From positions 1-44,600 of the forward strand of contig SHAK01000017.1 in assembly GCA_004213515.1 (NCBI GenBank): DNA of 44,600 bases. Direction: 5' to 3'. Within the stretch, counting starts at the first letter, position 1. Each line of letters begins with the position of its first letter. Under the pieces are notes generated by a model, which saw only the letters and a program-made list of their open reading frames with translations, was not told where the DNA came from and made no database searches. Shown here in pieces: positions 16,653-25,614 of the stretch. This DNA is from Limisphaerales bacterium (lineage in GTDB: Bacteria > Verrucomicrobiota > Verrucomicrobiia > Limisphaerales > UBA1096). The translations under genes were made by a program, and so were the position numbers.

Positions 16653-18139
16653 GTAAAATTCCGCTTGGGCCATTAGAATTAGGATTTATTGCTATCTATT
16701 TAGTATCGTTAATTGGTATTGGATATTGGGGTATGCGAGCTCGAACTGAGAACTCACTTAAAGACTTTTACCTAGCAGGATCAGGTGTTGGGTTTATGGT
16801 TTTAGTGCTGACTCTTTATGCTACACAATATAGTGGTAATACGCTGTTTGCGTTCACTGGTAAAACTTTTCGGATTGGCTATCCTTGGTTAATGAGTGTC
16901 CATTTCATGACTTCTATTATTGTGGTCTATCTTGTTTTTGCTCCAAAGTTGCACAGTCTAGCAAAGCGGGAAAATTTTATTACACCTTCAGATTTTCTCG
17001 AACATCGATTTGCTCATAGACCATACACTGTGCTCGCCTCAATTACTATGGTCCTTGCAATTGGTAATTATTTGCTTGCTCAACTAACATCTATGGGACT
17101 GCTGCTTCAGGGTATAACGGAATTTGACGATCGTACTGCTTTCATTGCTGGAGTCATAATTCTTGCAGTTATTATGCTGGTATATGAGAACCTCGGTGGC
17201 TTTCGTGCTGTAGCTTGGACGGATATGATTCAGGGGGGTATTTTAATGATTGGTTTTATTGTTTTGCTTTTCGTAGTCCTTGATCATTTTGGTGGTTTGA
17301 GTAGCAGCTACGAGTTACTCAAATCTTCTAAACCGGAGAAAGTTTCAGTACCAAATGCTCACATGAATAGGCAGTGGTTTAGTTATATTTTTGTTGTCGG
17401 TTTAGGAGGTGCGCTTTATCCGCAAGCAATCCAGAGGATTTATGCAGCTCGAAGCCAAAAAGTGCTTAGAAACGGAGTTGCAACAATGGCATTTCTTCCA
17501 CTAACTGCGTCTCTAGTAGCAGTTCTAGTTGGTATCACTGCATTGGCCTCGCCAGAATTATCTGAATTAAGTAGTGCAGATTCAGACAGAGTATTTAGTG
17601 AGGTGTGCCGTATTATTATGGGTAAGTCAGTTCTGCACAGATGGTTGGTGGTTTTGCTTTTGGCCGCTGTACTCGCAGCATTAATGTCTACAGCTGATTC
17701 TGTTCTTTTATCTGTATCGTCCATGCTAACTAAAGATATATATTTTCGGCAAATCAATAAGAATGCAAGTCAGGCTAAATTGACTTTAATAGGTAAAATA
17801 ATCTCTTTTATTGTGGTCTTTATTATTGCAAGCGTTGCCATATATTTACAATCACTTGAGAACAAGCCAACTTTGGTCAAACTCATGAATATGAAATTTG
17901 ATATACTTATGCAGCTCGCCCCGGGCTTCATTTTAGGAATGCATTGGCGTGGCATGAAGGCTAACGCTCCATTTTGGGGTTTGGTTTGTGGTTTGATATG
18001 TATATTTACACTTTATCGAGTCGACACTTTAACAAATTGGGGAATACACGCGGGTATTTTTGGATTAATAGTTAATCTTCTAATTGTATTTATTATTACT
18101 AAGTTTAGTAGGGGGAATATAAGTGATAAAATTTTGTGA
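16649..18139 (+). CDS. Sodium:solute symporter family transporter
   Basis: A 496-residue SSS-family protein with about 13 predicted transmembrane helices, family hallmarks near the N-terminus (YWGMRARTENSLKDFYLAG) and the helix with the conserved Ser/Thr cluster (ALMSTADSVLLSVSSMLTKDIY) that contributes to Na+ binding in relatives. It presumably drives solute uptake with Na+. Known aminoethylphosphonate importers are ABC systems or an MFS-type carrier, so if this imports aminoethylphosphonate or its hydroxy derivative it would be a different class. That substrate is inferred only from the overlap chain pbfA-DUF3311-symporter. Pantothenate, proline or sugar uptake are the usual alternatives for this family. 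Confidence 0.88.
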   Translation: MSKIPLGPLELGFIAIYLVSLIGIGYWGMRARTENSLKDFYLAGSGVGFMVLVLTLYATQYSGNTLFAFTGKTFRIGYPWLMSVHFMTSIIVVYLVFAPKLHSLAKRENFITPSDFLEHRFAHRPYTVLASITMVLAIGNYLLAQLTSMGLLLQGITEFDDRTAFIAGVIILAVIMLVYENLGGFRAVAWTDMIQGGILMIGFIVLLFVVLDHFGGLSSSYELLKSSKPEKVSVPNAHMNRQWFSYIFVVGLGGALYPQAIQRIYAARSQKVLRNGVATMAFLPLTASLVAVLVGITALASPELSELSSADSDRVFSEVCRIIMGKSVLHRWLVVLLLAAVLAALMSTADSVLLSVSSMLTKDIYFRQINKNASQAKLTLIGKIISFIVVFIIASVAIYLQSLENKPTLVKLMNMKFDILMQLAPGFILGMHWRGMKANAPFWGLVCGLICIFTLYRVDTLTNWGIHAGIFGLIVNLLIVFIITKFSRGNISDKIL

Positions 18140-18219
18140 TGAACGAAGTGTCTGTCTTTAATTATCTTTATTGAAATTTATTTGAGTGAAAATTCAAATC
18201 AGTTAAAACTAACCTTTCT

Positions 18220-19953
18220 ATGAATCGTTTATTGATTTTGTTCTTGTTGTGTGGATTTGATATGTACGCTTGGAGCAAAAATTATAAATACGAACGAATC
18301 AAAAATGTTGCTTATAAGAAGGTAGATGATCAGATACTTAAACTTGACGTCTATGTTCCTGAAGGTGATGGACCATTCCCATCAATATTAGTAGTTCATG
18401 GAGGGGCGTGGCGCCTTGGTTCTAAAGGTCAATTAGCTATTTATGCGAGGAGTTTAGCTAAACGAGGCTATACCTGTTTTGCAATTAATTATCGATTAGC
18501 TCCCAAGTTCAAAAGCCCTGCACAAACTGAGGACTGTCGAGATGCCATACGATGGATTCGAACAAATGCTTCTAAGTATAAGGCGAATCCTGACCTTATC
18601 GGGGCAATGGGCTATTCTGCTGGAGGACATCTTGTTTCGATGTTGGCAACAACTGGGCTTACCAAGGAAAGTGATCCAAAAGGCATTGGTACAAAGATTA
18701 TTGCTGCAGTAGCAGGCGGTGCACCAACCGATTTTCGAACAGTTCGCAAAAAATCAAATGCACTATCATATTGGTTTGGGGCAGAAAGAAATACTGAACC
18801 GGAAGCATATGAGGCTGACTCTCCTAATGCATTTGTAGATAAAGGTGATTCACCAATCTTTTTTTATAATGGTTCGGTTGACCTTTTGGTTCATCCAGAT
18901 AAACATCCAATGGTTGGCTTCCGTGGTCCAATTGCTCTCTATGAATCGCTCAAGAAGGTTAATGTTGATACCGGTTTATATATTGGCAAAGGGGCTGGGC
19001 ATATCGCAATGATGTTTAACAAAAAAGCCCAAAACGCTGGTTATGCTTTTCTTGATAAACATCTTAAACCTGCTAAAAAATTAAGAGTTTTTTGGCTTGC
19101 AGGTCAGTCAAATATGCAAGGGCAGGGGGTAGTCGATTTAGATCATCCAAAGTACTATAACAGCGGGAAAGGTATTCTTAAAAACGTCATGAAGCACTCA
19201 GAACTTGCTGATAGATATAATCATATAGTTGATGAAAAAGGAGATTGGATTGTGAGAAAAGATGTTTATGTGCGATATCAAACCAAAGAGGAGCTTAAGA
19301 CTGGAGGGTTATCAATTGGGTACACAGGGTATGGAGGCAAACATCATATTGGGCCAGAGTTTCAACTTGGACATTCTTTAGGAGATGGTTTTGAGGAACC
19401 AGTGCTTCTCATTAAAACTGCTTGGGGAGGAAAAAGTCTCAATAAAGATTTTCGTCCTCCTAGTGCTGGCGGAGAGTCCGGAGAATTCTACCAAAAGATG
19501 ATTAATGAATTTAGAGAGGGCTTGGCTAAAATTGAAAATGAATTTCCATATTTGGCTGAGCTTGAGCCAGTACTTGGTGGATTCGTATGGTTTCAGGGAT
19601 GGAATGACATGTATGATGAAGCTGCAAGAAAGAATTATCAAACCAATCTAATCTGTTTAATCAATGATATTCGAAAAGAAGTTAAACAGATCGACCTTCC
19701 GGTAGTTATTGGTGAATTGGGAAATGGGGGGCTCGATGTTAATGAAAATATGCTCTCAATTCGTATGGCTCAAAAGGGTGCTGCAGAATTGCTTGGGGCA
19801 AATGCTGTCTTTGTATCAACAGCACAGTTTGCTCGGAAAGCAAAGGACTCTCCTAACGTAGGGCACGGACACCATTGGTTTGGCAATGCCGAGAGCTACT
19901 TCTTAATTGGAGATGCTTTTGGAAAGGAGATACTTAGATTAAACAAAAAATAA
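18220..19953 (+). CDS. Exported esterase: alpha/beta-hydrolase fused to SASA domain
   Basis: A 577-residue protein with a signal peptide (MNRLLILFLLCGFDMYAW) and two hydrolase domains. Residues ~30-280 are an alpha/beta-hydrolase of the esterase/lipase type: oxyanion HGGAWRLG, nucleophile GYSAGGH, an Asp in DLLVHPDKH and His in GAGHIAMM. Residues ~290-577 are a SASA/DUF303 (sialate O-acetylesterase-like) SGNH domain: nucleophile block LAGQSNMQGQG, WGGKSL, GFVWFQGWNDM and the late GHGHHWFG His. It probably removes O-acetyl or other ester groups from glycans outside the cytoplasm; the real substrate is unknown. It begins 80 bases after the symporter gene, on the same strand, followed six bases later by a metallopeptidase-like gene. 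Confidence 0.85.
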   Translation: MNRLLILFLLCGFDMYAWSKNYKYERIKNVAYKKVDDQILKLDVYVPEGDGPFPSILVVHGGAWRLGSKGQLAIYARSLAKRGYTCFAINYRLAPKFKSPAQTEDCRDAIRWIRTNASKYKANPDLIGAMGYSAGGHLVSMLATTGLTKESDPKGIGTKIIAAVAGGAPTDFRTVRKKSNALSYWFGAERNTEPEAYEADSPNAFVDKGDSPIFFYNGSVDLLVHPDKHPMVGFRGPIALYESLKKVNVDTGLYIGKGAGHIAMMFNKKAQNAGYAFLDKHLKPAKKLRVFWLAGQSNMQGQGVVDLDHPKYYNSGKGILKNVMKHSELADRYNHIVDEKGDWIVRKDVYVRYQTKEELKTGGLSIGYTGYGGKHHIGPEFQLGHSLGDGFEEPVLLIKTAWGGKSLNKDFRPPSAGGESGEFYQKMINEFREGLAKIENEFPYLAELEPVLGGFVWFQGWNDMYDEAARKNYQTNLICLINDIRKEVKQIDLPVVIGELGNGGLDVNENMLSIRMAQKGAAELLGANAVFVSTAQFARKAKDSPNVGHGHHWFGNAESYFLIGDAFGKEILRLNKK

Positions 19954-19959
19954 ATTCTT

Positions 19960-20688
19960 ATGTTAAAAATTATCCCTAAAATATTAATCATTCTTTTAAT
20001 GTCTAAACTTGTAATTAGTTATACGGCTGCTGAAGAACAAAAAAAATTCTATGATCCAATTGTAAAGAAACTTGAGGGATGGAGCATTAAAGTTGATCCA
20101 AAGTTACTTGAGAAGAAACATAATAAGTTTAAATCAGAGGTGTTTGATGCGCTTGCTAATCATCTTCAGCGTATAAAATACATTCTTCCTGATGATCGAG
20201 TGAAGGAGTTGCAACGACTTCCCATATGGTTGGATTATCATTACGAGCCACTAGGTAATATGCAGTATCATCCTGGTGCAACTTGGCTTCGCGCTAATCA
20301 GCACGATCCCAGACTTGTAAAGCATGTGCATATTCCCAGGGCAAAAGCACTGCTAAGCCGCAGTCAATGGGCCAAGCATCCTTACGTAGTTTTACACGAA
20401 CTGGCTCATGCTTATCATGATCAAGTTCTAGAAAAGGGATTTCAAAACAAGGAAATACTTGATGCCTATAATAATATTAAAAAGGCAGGGATTTATGAGA
20501 AGGTTTTACTATACACTGGTCGTACTGTGAACCATTACGCGCTTACGACTCAAATGGAGTATTTTGCAGAAAGTACTGAGGCATATCTTGGGGTTAATGA
20601 TTTTTATCCTTTTGTACGAGCAGAACTCAAAGAACATGATCCTCATATGTTCAAAATTCTTAGGGGTATATGGGGTGAAATTAAATAG
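19960..20688 (+). CDS. Exported zinc metallopeptidase-like protein (HELAH)
   Basis: A 242-residue protein with an N-terminal hydrophobic signal (ILIILLMSKLVISYTAA) and a zincin motif VVLHELAHAYHD near residue 146. A downstream EYFAESTEAYLG offers the third Glu ligand, the arrangement of gluzincins. It is loosely like secreted lethal-factor-type metallopeptidases, but the family is not certain, and catalytic activity is only predicted. It follows the esterase fusion by six bases and probably shares its transcript. It converges with typA, whose stop is only 14 bases away. Confidence 0.7.
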   Translation: MLKIIPKILIILLMSKLVISYTAAEEQKKFYDPIVKKLEGWSIKVDPKLLEKKHNKFKSEVFDALANHLQRIKYILPDDRVKELQRLPIWLDYHYEPLGNMQYHPGATWLRANQHDPRLVKHVHIPRAKALLSRSQWAKHPYVVLHELAHAYHDQVLEKGFQNKEILDAYNNIKKAGIYEKVLLYTGRTVNHYALTTQMEYFAESTEAYLGVNDFYPFVRAELKEHDPHMFKILRGIWGEIK

Positions 20689-20702
20689 AACCACTATCAC
20701 TC

Positions 20703-22535
20703 CTAGGACTTTTTAGAGGAAATATCTTTGGCGCGTTTGGTTGCTTTTCGTCTTTCGTTGGCATCGAGTATACGTTTTCTAAATCGCAGGTTATTAGGAG
20801 TTACTTCAACCAGTTCGTCATTAGCAATATATTCAATCGCACGTTCGATGGAAAATTTGATCGGAGGCGTTAGGGCAATTGATTTATCCGATCCGGACGC
20901 ACGCATATTATCGAGGTGTTTTGCTTTTGCAGGGTTTACCGGCAAATCATCACGACGTGGGTTCTCGCCTACCACCTGTCCAGCATACACTGAGTCACCC
21001 GGAGATATGAAAAGGTTTCCTCTAGTTTGAAGCATGTCGAGTGCATAAGCCATTGCATTGCCGTTCTCCATACTTACTAGGGTACCAGTTTGACGTGTTA
21101 CTAATTCTCCTTTGTAAGGGCGATATTCCAGGAACATATGGCTCATAACACCATTACCGCTTGTAAGGGTTACTAGATCGCTTTCAAAACCTATTAGCCC
21201 TCGTGTAGGTATCTCAGCTGATACGGTTACCCCTGCAGAGTGATGTTCAATATTAGTGATTTTACCTAGTCTGTTACTGAGACTTTGCATGATTGTTCCA
21301 AGTTGATCCTCAGGAGCTTCAATCCAGATCTGTTCATAAGGCTCACACTGTTTGCCGTTGATTTTTTGATACAAAACTGTTGGGCGTGAAACGAGAACTT
21401 CATAGCCTTCACGTCGCATAGTCTCTAGTAAGACTGCAATCTGCATGCTGCCTCGAGCGTTAACGAGGAATTTAGTGCTTTCCTCTGTGTCATGAATGCT
21501 AATGGAAATATTTGATTTTGTTTCGCGATCAAGTCGTGCACGGATTTCTCGTGAAGTAACTTTTTTCCCGTCTTGACCAGCAAGTGGGCCGTCGTTGACT
21601 GAGAATTCCATTTGAACAGTTGCTGGATCAATTTCAATGAAAGGTAATGGCTCAGCGTTCTCGGATATTGCTAATGTATCTCCAATATCTACCTCCTCAA
21701 AACCGGCTAAACCGGCAATATCTCCAGCAGTTGCAGAATTTACATCGTTGGTTTGAAGTCCGGAAAATTCTTTTAGTTTGATGATCTTTGCTTTTAGTTG
21801 AGATCCATCTTTTCGAAGTACGTTTATTTGATCGCCTTGTTTTATGTCGCCAGACAAGATTCTACCTATAGCCATACGACCTACGTATTCATCCCAATCT
21901 ATATTGCTCACTAGCATTCGGAATGGAGCATCTTCAATTAGAGGAGGTGGCACTCGAGAGATGACGGCCTCAAACAGGTCGTTCATGTTTGTTCGAGGTC
22001 CATCTAGTTTATTATCAGCGAATCCTAGTTTCGCACTACCGTATAAGAATGGAGCATTAAACTGGTCTTCATCAGCACCAAGTTCTAAGAATAGTTCTAA
22101 AACTTTATCATGTACCCATGTAGGTCTCGCTGTATCGCGGTCGATCTTATTAACAACACAGATTGTCTTTAATCCATGCCCAAGCGCTTTACGTAAAACC
22201 CAGCGAGTTTGTGCTTGAGGACCACTCACGGCGTCAGTTAGTAGAAGCACTCCGTCTACCATTTTCATTACACGTTCTACTTCAGCCCCAAAATCAGCAT
22301 GCCCAGGAGTATCAACGATGTTAATCGTATAGTCCTTCCATTTGATAGCTGTGTTCTTGGCTTTGATGGTAATACCTTTTTCTCGTTCTAAGTCCATCGA
22401 GTCCATGACTCGTTCAGCTATTACTTGATTATCTCGAAAGGTACCGCTTTGTTGCAGTAGTTCATCCACGAGGGTAGTTTTGCCATGATCGACATGTGCA
22501 ATTATTGCTATATTTCGTATGTGATCTGCTTTCAA
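20703..22535 (-). CDS. typA: Ribosome-associated GTPase TypA/BipA
   Basis: A 610-residue translational GTPase, the usual family length. G motifs are intact: G1 AHVDHGKTT, the switch region [12 protein letters not shown]3 DTPGHAD and G4 NKIDR. These are followed by an EF-Tu domain 2-like barrel, EF-G-like domains and the BipA-specific C-terminus. It binds ribosomes and helps 50S assembly and stress or cold adaptation. It is monocistronic here: upstream is a ~180-base leader and a terminator that belongs to the next gene; downstream it converges with the metallopeptidase-like gene. Confidence 0.96.
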   Translation of the reverse strand: MKADHIRNIAIIAHVDHGKTTLVDELLQQSGTFRDNQVIAERVMDSMDLEREKGITIKAKNTAIKWKDYTINIVDTPGHADFGAEVERVMKMVDGVLLLTDAVSGPQAQTRWVLRKALGHGLKTICVVNKIDRDTARPTWVHDKVLELFLELGADEDQFNAPFLYGSAKLGFADNKLDGPRTNMNDLFEAVISRVPPPLIEDAPFRMLVSNIDWDEYVGRMAIGRILSGDIKQGDQINVLRKDGSQLKAKIIKLKEFSGLQTNDVNSATAGDIAGLAGFEEVDIGDTLAISENAEPLPFIEIDPATVQMEFSVNDGPLAGQDGKKVTSREIRARLDRETKSNISISIHDTEESTKFLVNARGSMQIAVLLETMRREGYEVLVSRPTVLYQKINGKQCEPYEQIWIEAPEDQLGTIMQSLSNRLGKITNIEHHSAGVTVSAEIPTRGLIGFESDLVTLTSGNGVMSHMFLEYRPYKGELVTRQTGTLVSMENGNAMAYALDMLQTRGNLFISPGDSVYAGQVVGENPRRDDLPVNPAKAKHLDNMRASGSDKSIALTPPIKFSIERAIEYIANDELVEVTPNNLRFRKRILDANERRKATKRAKDISSKKS

Positions 22536-22714
22536 AAAATTGATTTGGTTATTAAAGATAAAACAACTTTAATTTTGTACTCATAACCAGAAGTGGTAAT
22601 AAGCATAAAAGTAAGTTGAAGCTTTATTGGTGTTTGTCCTAGAACTCCTTGCCCTGCAGACGAGTACAGAAACTATTACAACTGTTCAAGTAAAGCTTTT
22701 GGTTAAAGAGAAAA

Positions 22715-22747
22715 AACACGTAATAAGTCTAAGACTCATTACGTGTT
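22715..22747 (-). terminator. Terminator between Gfo/Idh gene and typA
   Basis: Arms of 15 bases (AACACGTAATAAGTC and GACTCATTACGTGTT) match at 14 of 15 positions around a three-base loop. Read on the minus strand the hairpin is followed by TTTTTT, which suits termination of the oxidoreductase transcript that ends at 22787. The plus-strand side is also T-rich after the hairpin. Confidence 0.8.
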
Positions 22748-22786
22748 ATAAATTTTTTTATTTTAACTTTTTAACTTTTTTTATGC

Positions 22787-24109
22787 TTATACTTTGAAAT
22801 CCCCACGATAATTGCGCGTTAACCAAGAGGAGTCACCTCCCGCAGCAAAAGCGTTTTTCTTTGGATTCCACTTAATTCCTGAATGATTATAGTAAGTTTG
22901 GTTAAGCAGGTGGCATGCGATTGATGTTCGAGCTCCAATAATTTCGTGTGTACATGGTTTATTTCGAGTTCGCATCGAATTCAGGAAGTCTGGAATATGA
23001 CTATTACTTTTGTATAGTTTTACCTTCGCATCTTTTAGAAAATCCGATTCCAATTTGTCTAGTTCTTTGGATAGGTTGACATTGCGTTCACTATTATTGG
23101 TTTTCCCAGCGATAAATTTATCTCCAAGCCAAAGACCAATTCGCCCTCGATGACATTCCACACGACCATCTGTACCGTAGAAGCTCGAACCCATACCTGT
23201 GCCATGCATAAGTGGTACATTTCCGTCATAAACCAGTTGAGCCCCTTTTTTTGCTTTTGGGTTTTCTGCCGGTATAGTTGCTATTGGCCCACTGTCATCA
23301 ACGCCCAAACCCCAATGAACAATATCAATCATATGAGCACCCCAGTCACAAACCATACCGCCACCATACTCTTTATAGTTTCGCCAGTTTGGGAAATGCC
23401 CGTGAACCCCTCTTGGACTTAGAACTGAGCTATAACCTCGCATAGGGCCAGGTCCAACCCACATATTCCAGTCGAGTCCAGGTTCCATTTTTTCTGTTGG
23501 GAGATCACAAGGAATACCAGGAGGGCCGACGTTAACCGCGGTACTTTTAATTTTACCGATAACCCCATTACGAACCAATTCACATGCTACTCTAAATTCT
23601 CTTGATGAACGTTGCATTGAACCGGTTTGTAGAATTGCCTTTTTCTTATCCACAGCTTTCATGACCTCAATGGACTCATGAATGTTGTGAGTTAATGGTT
23701 TTTCGCAATAGACATCTTTCCCTGAATTTATAGCTTCAACCGTTTGTATTGCATGCCAGTGATCGGGAGTAGCAATGCAAACAGCGTCTATGTCATTACG
23801 AGCAATTACTTCACGATAATCATTGTAACCTTTGCAATTATCATTTTGGTAACGCTTGTTTGCTTTTTTTAGGGCAGCATCTCGCCGTGAAGTGTCACAG
23901 TCTGAAACAGCGACGCATACAACATTGCTATCGGCCATGAATCGATTCTGTAATCCTCTGTTTTGTATGCCCATTCCAATAAAACCCATAGTTATCTTAT
24001 CATTTGGCTTTATTTTTGCTGACCAAATTCCAGATGGCAGTATGAATGGAGCACTGGCAACAGCGGTTGCCTCTATAAAACGGCGTCTTGAAAAAGGTGT
24101 GGACTTCAT
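22787..24109 (-). CDS. Twin-arginine-exported Gfo/Idh/MocA oxidoreductase
   Basis: A 440-residue protein. The leader SRRRFIEATAVASAPFIL fits a twin-arginine signal, so the folded, cofactor-loaded enzyme is exported. A Rossmann domain follows (MGFIGMGIQNRG; CIATPDHWHAIQTVEAI) with the catalytic EKP motif in DVYCEKPLTHN, then the C-terminal substrate domain (CDWGAHMIDIVHWGLG). Members oxidise or otherwise transform sugars and cyclitols; the substrate is not predictable. Verrucomicrobiota and Planctomycetota carry many copies of this exported subtype. It lies downstream of tRNA-Arg on the same strand and has its own terminator. Confidence 0.92.
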   Translation of the reverse strand: MKSTPFSRRRFIEATAVASAPFILPSGIWSAKIKPNDKITMGFIGMGIQNRGLQNRFMADSNVVCVAVSDCDTSRRDAALKKANKRYQNDNCKGYNDYREVIARNDIDAVCIATPDHWHAIQTVEAINSGKDVYCEKPLTHNIHESIEVMKAVDKKKAILQTGSMQRSSREFRVACELVRNGVIGKIKSTAVNVGPPGIPCDLPTEKMEPGLDWNMWVGPGPMRGYSSVLSPRGVHGHFPNWRNYKEYGGGMVCDWGAHMIDIVHWGLGVDDSGPIATIPAENPKAKKGAQLVYDGNVPLMHGTGMGSSFYGTDGRVECHRGRIGLWLGDKFIAGKTNNSERNVNLSKELDKLESDFLKDAKVKLYKSNSHIPDFLNSMRTRNKPCTHEIIGARTSIACHLLNQTYYNHSGIKWNPKKNAFAAGGDSSWLTRNYRGDFKV

Positions 24110-24209
24110 GCGGAAAAACTACCCAAGTTTTGCTGTTTTTAAAGTCTTATTTAGCGGGAAAAAGCAGAAAATAATCGATTGCAAAGTGGAAGCAGTTAAA
24201 GGTAACAAA

Positions 24210-24286
24210 TGGTACGCCCGGGAGGATTCGAACCCCCAACCTCATGGTTCGTAGCCATGCGATCTATCCAGTTGATCTACGGGCGC
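24210..24286 (-). tRNA. tRNA-Arg(ACG)
   Basis: The minus strand folds as a complete cloverleaf: acceptor GCGCCCG with CGGGCGT (first pair G-U), anticodon stem CATGG/CCATG with loop CTACGAA, T-loop GGTTCGAATCC, and an encoded CCA end at 24210-24212. The anticodon ACG is at 24250-24252 and decodes CGN codons after A34-to-inosine editing by TadA. Confidence 0.96.
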
Positions 24287-24412
24287 AACCGAAGGCTGGG
24301 GACACTGCCAAAGCTCTTACCACCTTGCAAGTGGTTTTTATTTATCCATATATATAAAGTTAAAATATCAAAAGTATGAATTATTCATTCTAATCTATTT
24401 TTTGCATAAATG

Positions 24413-25150
24413 CTAAGGATGAAAGGGAGGGGTTTCTGATTGTCTCTCTCCATTAAGTACTTCATTCACAAAATTTGTTAGGCGTTCGGTTATGATATTA
24501 AACCATTGCCTTCCTTGATTAGCACTAGCAAGTGTTGGATTTGAATCGATTTGATTTTTTACCGATTCGAGACGTACATTCTCAGGGAATTTAGCTAGAG
24601 CGATTGATGTCTCAAATTCTTGAGCATGGCCTGGCAAGTCTTTTGGAATCTGCTTTCCGCCCTGAAGCAAGTTGTCTGCGTCGCCTTGGTCCAGTGTGTC
24701 CCAGTAAGATAGGAAATGAAGATTAATCCCTTCAAACTTTCGAAGGAACTGATCCCAAGTACCACGAATTGGTTCGATATTTCCTCCATGTCCATTAATT
24801 ACAACAATATTATGAAAACCTGCACGCGCCATGCTATTAATGATGTCTTCTAGTACACCAAGAAATGTGCTTGGGGTTAAAGTAATTGTGCCAGGGTGGC
24901 GCATGTGATGCTCGCTTATGCCGCACATTAATCCTTCTGCAATTAACGCCCTTGGTGCGAGGCGTTCTGCAACAGCCTGGACTATAGAGTTAACACTTCG
25001 CCAATCATGCTCCATAGCTAAATGCTCAAGATGTTGTTCAATTGCTGCTATTGGAATAAGGCAGACTTCAAGCTCGCCGCTATGCATTCTCTCCCGAAAC
25101 TCCTTTCGCGTTAGTTTGCCCAAGATGATTTCTGCTTTAATATTATTCAT
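24413..25150 (-). CDS. Creatininase-family amidohydrolase
   Basis: A 245-residue member of the creatininase family (metal-dependent cyclic amide hydrolases). Metal and active-site signatures: IEQHLEHLAMEHDW, GISEHHMRHPGTITLTP and VVINGHGGNIEP. Most uncharacterised members act on unknown cyclic amides, and a few belong to riboflavin/F420 or mycofactocin-like pathways, so no specific substrate is claimed. Its start overlaps by four bases the stop of the small membrane protein gene upstream on this strand, so they are co-translated. Confidence 0.86.
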   Translation of the reverse strand: MNNIKAEIILGKLTRKEFRERMHSGELEVCLIPIAAIEQHLEHLAMEHDWRSVNSIVQAVAERLAPRALIAEGLMCGISEHHMRHPGTITLTPSTFLGVLEDIINSMARAGFHNIVVINGHGGNIEPIRGTWDQFLRKFEGINLHFLSYWDTLDQGDADNLLQGGKQIPKDLPGHAQEFETSIALAKFPENVRLESVKNQIDSNPTLASANQGRQWFNIITERLTNFVNEVLNGERQSETPPFHP

Positions 25151-25497
25151 TTCTTCAAATTTTTACGGAGTTGTATTGAAATAAAATATGTACTTATTGC
25201 AGCCCAGAACCAAGCAAAGGAAAATATTCCTAATCCGATTATTCCATAAAAGATTAGCGAGCTATTTTGTTCAAAAAATAGATTAGAATCTATTGGTTCT
25301 TGAGATCCTATTTCATGAGATGCAAATTTGAACAGAACTAAAAACAAGCAAATTGTTAATATGGCTCCAACCATTGACATTGTAGCTTGTATGAATCCAG
25401 ATAATTTCCTTCCAGCCAGAAAAGTTCCTAATCCGGGCCAAGCCAGGAGATTTATCCCTGCAATACTCCAAAAGTTGACTGTGTTTTTTTGACTCAC
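25147..25497 (-). CDS. Small membrane protein of unknown function
   Basis: A 116-residue protein with about three to four transmembrane helices (FWSIAGINLLAWPGLGTFL; ATMSMVGAILTICLFLVLF; SLIFYGIIGLGIFSFAWFW) and a basic C-terminus. The first part, with WPGLGTFLAGRKLSGFIQ, resembles small TM2-like or DUF-type inner-membrane proteins, but no family was recognised. An ATGA overlap couples it to the creatininase-family gene. Confidence 0.7.
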   Translation of the reverse strand: MSQKNTVNFWSIAGINLLAWPGLGTFLAGRKLSGFIQATMSMVGAILTICLFLVLFKFASHEIGSQEPIDSNLFFEQNSSLIFYGIIGLGIFSFAWFWAAISTYFISIQLRKNLKK

Positions 25498-25560
25498 AAG
25501 TTGATTCCATAATAAATTAATTAATTAAGACGTGCGAGTGATTTTAAGTTTTTCAACGGC

Positions 25561-25588
25561 TTGCAATTAAGGCGCTATCGTCTAGCAT
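25561..25588 (+). promoter_or_regulatory. Possible promoter of the ThuA-like gene
   Basis: TTGCAA (25561-25566) and TAGCAT (25583-25588) are separated by 16 bases and lie in the 117-base gap between two divergent genes, 26 bases before the ThuA-like start. A weak match to the sigma-70 consensus. Confidence 0.27.
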
Positions 25589-25614
25589 TTTCCTTCTTAT
25601 AAACAATTAAGATC

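Noticed and set aside
24319-24341. ACCAC-loop-GTGGT followed by Ts as a terminator
   Set aside because: Only a five-pair stem, and it faces the plus strand where no gene precedes it; the flanking genes are on the minus strand.
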